Assembly: GCA_910589045.1 (NCBI GenBank)
Contig: CAJUSH010000055.1
Coordinates: 1 to 17,312 of the forward strand
Direction: 5' to 3'
Length of the DNA: 17,312 nucleotides
From: an uncultured Eubacterium sp.
GTDB lineage: Bacteria > Bacillota_A > Clostridia > Lachnospirales > Lachnospiraceae
Shown here: positions 14,194-17,312 of the stretch, piece after piece
Layout of the letters: every line of letters begins with the position of its first letter
Numbering within the stretch: position 1 is the stretch's first letter
Made by a program: the position numbers and the translations under genes
The notes under the pieces: generated by a model
What the model was told of the DNA's origin: nothing
Databases searched by the model: none
Seen by the model: the letters and a program-made list of their open reading frames with translations, nothing else

Positions 14194-15474
14194 CTATTCC
14201 ATCTCAGCCGCAATCTCATCCATAAACTCGTCAACAGTCATTGTTCCGTCAAAAACCTTCATAAAATCCGCATCCCAGACCGTAGAGGCATTTCCGGTAG
14301 ACGAATAGCTGCTCAAAACGTTCTGCCAGCTTCGGTAGGTATTTCCTGCGCCGCTCTGTGAAATTTCCTGTGCAATTTCCGTGCCGGCCTCAATCTCCTC
14401 ACTGCCCGAAACCGCGCCCTGTGACTGCACCCAGATCGTCTGCGCCTCCTTCGTTGCACAGTAGTTTGCAAAGGCGATGGCCGCCTCCATATTTTCCGAA
14501 GCGGCGTTTACGGAGAAACCGTTTGCCGCGGTACCCACCAGTCCGGTTGTCCCATCCTCCGCCGGGATTGCGAATGCCCCGAGGTTTAAATCAGGATTGT
14601 TCTCGGTGATGGTAGTTGCATCCCAGGAGCCCGCGATGTCCATCGCCGCGTTTCCGGTTGTGAAGGCCAGAACCTGCGCCGCATTATCGATGACGCCCGT
14701 CCAGTTGTCCCCGAAATATCCGGCGTTTGCCCAGTCAACCATCTTCTGCAAAGCTCCGCGGGCACCCTCGCCATCCGCCTTGCTCGTGTAGTCCTGCAGG
14801 CCCTTCGCATACTCCGCATCATAGCCCGCCATCACCGGCTCAAAGGCAAACAGCGCGCTCCACGATTCATGCGCCATGGAAATCGGTGTGATGCCCGCAT
14901 CCTTAATCGTCGCTAAAAGCGCTTCAAACTCACTGAACGTCTCCGGAATTTCCCAGCCGTTTTCCTCAAACATGTCCTTATTGTAGAAAACGGTGCGCGT
15001 ATCCATCGTCATCCACGGAATCGAATAAAAGCCGTCGTCAACGGCTGACAAATCCATTGCACTGTCTGAGAGGAAGGAAAAGTCAACCTGATCCTTTAAA
15101 TTCTCACACGCCCCGTTGCTCACCAGATCCGGCATGGTTGCGGTAGCCGTGCCGTTTGTCCAGAACAAATCCGGGCCGGAGCCTGACTGGATTGCCGTCT
15201 GCAGCAGGCTGTAATAATCGCCGTCCGCCTTAATCTCATAGTCCACCTGCACATTCGGGAACTGCTCATTGAAGCCCTCGATGATCTGCTCTAAGCTGTC
15301 CTCAAAGCTGTAGTCATGCTCCCATACCGTAAGCGTGCCCGAAACCTCGCTCCCGCCGGCCGCCGCACTATCCCCGGAATCCGCAGCCTCCTGAGACCCC
15401 TCACCTGAGCCGCAGGCTGTCAGGGAAGCTGCCAGAGCCGCCGCCATCATCAAACAAAATACTTTCTTTTTCAT
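14194..15474 (-). CDS. sugar-binding lipoprotein of the second ABC importer
   Basis: A 426-aa extracellular solute-binding protein (family 1), first gene of the second import operon. The signal peptide MKKKVFCLMMAAALAASLTAC ends in a lipobox with lipidated Cys21, followed by a Ser/Gly/Asp-rich linker of about 25 residues. The mature protein starts GTLTVWEHDYSFEDSLEQII, the usual family opening, and contains YNKDMFEENGWEIPETFSEF, closely similar to the same segment of the first operon's binding protein. I chose ATG 15474 because AGGAG then sits about 7 bases upstream; ATG 15480 is too close to it. A leader hairpin lies just before the ribosome site. No enzyme or regulator is adjacent, so the substrate cannot be inferred beyond a carbohydrate. 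Confidence 0.92.
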   Translation of the reverse strand: MKKKVFCLMMAAALAASLTACGSGEGSQEAADSGDSAAAGGSEVSGTLTVWEHDYSFEDSLEQIIEGFNEQFPNVQVDYEIKADGDYYSLLQTAIQSGSGPDLFWTNGTATATMPDLVSNGACENLKDQVDFSFLSDSAMDLSAVDDGFYSIPWMTMDTRTVFYNKDMFEENGWEIPETFSEFEALLATIKDAGITPISMAHESWSALFAFEPVMAGYDAEYAKGLQDYTSKADGEGARGALQKMVDWANAGYFGDNWTGVIDNAAQVLAFTTGNAAMDIAGSWDATTITENNPDLNLGAFAIPAEDGTTGLVGTAANGFSVNAASENMEAAIAFANYCATKEAQTIWVQSQGAVSGSEEIEAGTEIAQEISQSGAGNTYRSWQNVLSSYSSTGNASTVWDADFMKVFDGTMTVDEFMDEIAAEME

Positions 15475-15491
15475 TACCATTCTCCTCGTAT

Positions 15492-15531
15492 AATAAGTTT
15501 GTAAGCAAGAAAAACAGCTTACAGACTTATT
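15492..15531 (-). promoter_or_regulatory. leader hairpin just upstream of the second binding-protein gene
   Basis: An inverted repeat pairs AATAAGT (15492-15498) with ACTTATT (15525-15531) and GTAAGC (15501-15506) with GCTTAC (15517-15522), with a 2x2 internal loop and a 10-nt A-rich loop. It ends about 7 bases before the AGGAG ribosome site. It could act on translation or mRNA stability, or be an operator. No U-tract adjoins it in the operon direction. Confidence 0.55.
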
Positions 15532-15624
15532 CTTTTTTTGGTATAAATGGTAAGGACATCTAAGAGGAACTCCCCTCATCCCGATTCCCATCTATACAGT
15601 TGATAGTTACATTTCAATATAGGT
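15532..15624 (-). other. upstream region of the second import operon, cut by the IS element
   Basis: No gene is seen. On the minus strand TATATT (15621-15616) could be a -10, but its -35 position would fall beyond the IS110 junction at about 15625. An alternative, TTGAAA with TATAGA, has a spacer of only 15 bp. The operon's promoter is therefore unclear. Confidence 0.35.
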
Positions 15625-15635
15625 AGATCCTGTGG

Positions 15636-15641
15636 TATGAT
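15636..15641 (+). promoter_or_regulatory. left-end -10 element of a predicted circle-junction promoter
   Basis: TATGAT, preceded by TGG (extended -10), lies about 9 bp inside the predicted left end. It has no good -35 in the integrated state. The partner would be the right-end TTGACA at 17289-17294 after circularisation (18-bp spacer). Confidence 0.5.
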
Positions 15642-15647
15642 ATCAGG

Positions 15648-15880
15648 CAGAGTCTGATGTCCGAAGGCACTGCTGTTCCTCCTTTCAGCCGGCTTAGTCC
15701 GAGACTGCTTCGAAAGCATTCAGCCTGGCACATACGGCACATTCCGCTGACACAGAATTTTCATCCCCAGCCGTTAGCCCCAGCAAGAAAGGCTGACTGG
15801 GTGCATGCTCATTGCGCGAGGTTTCGGTCACCGTATGCAGCACAGGATAAACCTTTTGCTTCAGGCTTCACAAATCCCGA
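15648..15880 (+). ncRNA. candidate IS110 bridge RNA region
   Basis: This non-coding 5' region of the IS lies between the predicted -10 and the recombinase ribosome site (15888-15892). IS110 elements are known to encode a bridge RNA here, with one loop for the target and one for the donor DNA. Visible stems are GCCGGCT (15688-15694) with AGCCTGGC (15722-15729, one bulged T), CATACGG (15731-15737) with CCGTATG (15831-15837), and CAGCC (15769-15773) with GGCTG (15791-15795). AAGCATTC (15714-15721), inside the first stem, is complementary to the right junction (17303-17310). CACAGGAT (15841-15848) is complementary to the left end (15627-15634). The exact ends and fold are not established, and matching left-side guides are not evident. 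Confidence 0.6.
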
Positions 15881-15899
15881 TCCGAATGGAGGTGATATC

Positions 15900-17201
15900 A
15901 TGTTAAAGATCAACTATATGTCCACCTTGTTTGTTGGTATTGATGTAAGCTCAAAGACCAATGCTGTCTATGCCATGGACTTTGAGGAAAACAAATACAT
16001 CTCATCGTCGTTTGGCAATAATCAGCCGGGTGCGGATAAGCTTGTAAATATGATTGCTGCGTGTATGCAGAAGCATAAAAATCTGGATACACTTCTTATC
16101 GTGCTGGAATCTACTTCTGTTTACAGCGTGCATATTTCAAACTTTTTATCGACCAGCGAGGTTCTCATGCCCTACAAGCCTTACGTCTTCTGTGTAAACC
16201 CAAAGGCCACTTCCAATTACCGAAAGTCCTATATCGGAATGGAAAAGACCGATCCCACAGATGCATATCTCATTGCGGACTTTGGCAGGGTAGGCCGTAC
16301 GAAAAAACTGGAGCCATGGCGCGGCGGGCAGTTCATAGCCCTGAAACGCCTTACAAGGCACCGTATGCACCTTTCTGAGTGCATCACCAGGGAGAAGACT
16401 TATATGGTGTCTAATCTTTATCTGAAGTTTAGTGAGCTTCAGCTCCTTGAAGGTGATGATAAGCCTTTTGGCAGTCTCTATGGCGCCACGTCCTCAGCTG
16501 TCCTGACAGAATTTCTGTCACCACAGGAGATCATTGATATGCCGGAAGAGGATCTGCTTGCTTTTCTTGCGGAAAAGAGCAGGAACCGCATCTCTGACAT
16601 ATCCAAAACTTCCGAACTTCTGCGGAAGGCAGCCAGGGATTCCTACCGGTTAGACAAGTGCATGTACGAACCACTGAACATATCACTGGCAAGCTCGTTT
16701 AACTGCATCCATGCCTATCAGAAAGAAATCAGGCTGATCGAGCAGGCGATTGAGAAATGCATTAATGGGATGAACCCTAACGCCCTGATCATCCTTCAGT
16801 CCATACCTGGGATAGGTCCGGTATGGGCATCCGGGATCCTGTCAGAAATAGGCGATATAACAGCGTTTCATTCGTCCGATGCCCTTGCCAAATATGCCGG
16901 GCTTTACTGGCCTAAGGGTGATTCCGGAGATTTCACTTCCGAGGACAACCAAATGTCGAAAGCCGGAAATCCCTATCTTCGCTACTATCTTGGCGAAGCG
17001 GCAAACAGCGTCAGGAAGCACATCCCTGAATATGCTGATTTCTATGCCAGAAAATATGCTGAGGTAACCAAACATCAGCACAAAAGAGCACTCGCGCTTA
17101 CATCTCGTAAATTTGTACGACTCGTTTTTGGATTGCTGGTCAAAAACCAACTGTACACCGGCGAAAAGCTGGACACCGAATATAATATCGAGTCGAACTG
17201 A
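15900..17201 (+). CDS. IS110-family transposase (DEDD-serine recombinase)
   Basis: A 433-aa recombinase. The N-terminal RuvC-like DEDD domain has FVGIDVSSKT (Asp15), IVLESTSVYS (Glu70) and KTDPTDAYLIAD (Asp118, Asp121). The C-terminal Tnp domain begins at LQSIPGIGPVWASGILSEIG (299-318) and contains DALAKYAGLYWPKGDSG and QMSKAGNPYLRYYLGEAANS, where Ser353 is the likely nucleophile. A helical region between about 150 and 290 links the two. The length is close to the 300-450 aa usual for the family. I chose ATG 15900, with GGAGG (15888-15892) 7 bases upstream; the frame is open to 15657 but that part overlaps the presumed bridge RNA. All catalytic residues are present, so the gene looks intact. 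Confidence 0.95.
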   Translation: MLKINYMSTLFVGIDVSSKTNAVYAMDFEENKYISSSFGNNQPGADKLVNMIAACMQKHKNLDTLLIVLESTSVYSVHISNFLSTSEVLMPYKPYVFCVNPKATSNYRKSYIGMEKTDPTDAYLIADFGRVGRTKKLEPWRGGQFIALKRLTRHRMHLSECITREKTYMVSNLYLKFSELQLLEGDDKPFGSLYGATSSAVLTEFLSPQEIIDMPEEDLLAFLAEKSRNRISDISKTSELLRKAARDSYRLDKCMYEPLNISLASSFNCIHAYQKEIRLIEQAIEKCINGMNPNALIILQSIPGIGPVWASGILSEIGDITAFHSSDALAKYAGLYWPKGDSGDFTSEDNQMSKAGNPYLRYYLGEAANSVRKHIPEYADFYARKYAEVTKHQHKRALALTSRKFVRLVFGLLVKNQLYTGEKLDTEYNIESN

Positions 17202-17288
17202 CGTTCGGTTTTGCGTAAAACATACCGAAGGTCTGTTAAAGTTACCCTTTTTCCTGAAAAACATACCAAAATCTTTTTCAAAAAGTTC

Positions 17289-17294
17289 TTGACA
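17289..17294 (+). promoter_or_regulatory. right-end -35 element of a predicted circle-junction promoter
   Basis: A perfect TTGACA lies 7 bp inside the AGA shared with the left end. It points outward, as needed to drive the bridge RNA and recombinase when the two ends join in a circle. Confidence 0.55.
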
Positions 17295-17312
17295 TATCAC
17301 CAGAATGCTTCC

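Larger units (their letters stand above)
15625..17304 (+). mobile_element. IS110-family insertion sequence (about 1.68 kb)
   Basis: The element is defined by its 433-aa DEDD/serine recombinase, a long 5' non-coding region of about 270 nt and a short 3' region of about 100 nt, the arrangement of the IS110 group proper. Boundaries are inferred, not proven: AGA occurs at 15625-15627 and at 17302-17304. Joining the ends there would place TTGACA (17289-17294) 18 bp from TATGAT (15636-15641), the circle-junction promoter expected for this family. No terminal inverted repeats are seen, also normal for IS110. It lies upstream of the second sugar-import operon and is transcribed away from it. If the boundaries are right, only 8 bp of right-hand flank remain in the window. 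Confidence 0.7.

Noticed and set aside
15657..15899. N-terminal extension of the IS110 recombinase to 15657
   Set aside because: The extension has no recombinase similarity and no start with a ribosome site; GGAGG and ATG 15900 fit, and the upstream part is better explained as the non-coding RNA region.

Overview
The window looks like a chromosomal segment of a gut-type Clostridia, most likely Lachnospiraceae. This is inference from gene content: a GH36 alpha-galactosidase with a CUT1 sugar importer that lacks its own ATPase, a pyrophosphate-type phosphofructokinase, an ECF S-component, strong GGAGG ribosome sites, and a tRNA without an encoded CCA. No taxonomic marker is present, so the assignment stays tentative.

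Layout. Bases 1-52 are the 3' part of a tRNA-Met(CAT), followed by acylphosphatase (acyP, +). A bidirectional terminator at 584-624 separates acyP from a convergent alpha-galactoside operon on the minus strand (6139 to 697): lipoprotein solute-binding protein, two permeases, then the GH36 alpha-galactosidase. A 231-bp spacer packed with inverted repeats lies before the alpha-galactosidase. A divergent AraC-type regulator (6351-7193, +) shares a 211-bp control region with this operon, and that region holds three evenly spaced CATTATG boxes. Together these genes form a regulated uptake and cleavage module for alpha-galactosides such as melibiose or raffinose.

The middle part is housekeeping: smpB (-), pfp (-, with a long structured leader built on a direct repeat), an ECF S-component (+) and a HAD phosphatase (-). 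From about 10.7 to 12.2 kb lies a decayed stretch: a truncated Rpn/PD-(D/E)XK nuclease remnant with an in-frame stop, an apparently intact YgjP-like metalloprotease, and a LysR regulator reduced to its two ends and a middle piece by internal deletions. Both remnants are easy to miss because their reading frames are short or broken.

From 15474 down to 12361 is a second CUT1 sugar-import operon on the minus strand (binding protein and two permeases, no ATPase, no enzyme). Upstream of it sits an IS110-family element (about 15625-17304, +) with a 433-aa DEDD/serine recombinase and a long 5' non-coding region.

The most interesting signal is in that IS110 element. The 5' non-coding region contains two separate 8-nt segments. 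One is perfectly complementary to the left-end sequence next to a shared AGA; the other is complementary to the sequence at the right junction. Joining the two ends at the AGA would place a right-end TTGACA 18 bp from a left-end TATGAT. This is what is expected for an IS110 bridge RNA and its circle-junction promoter, here deduced from sequence alone.
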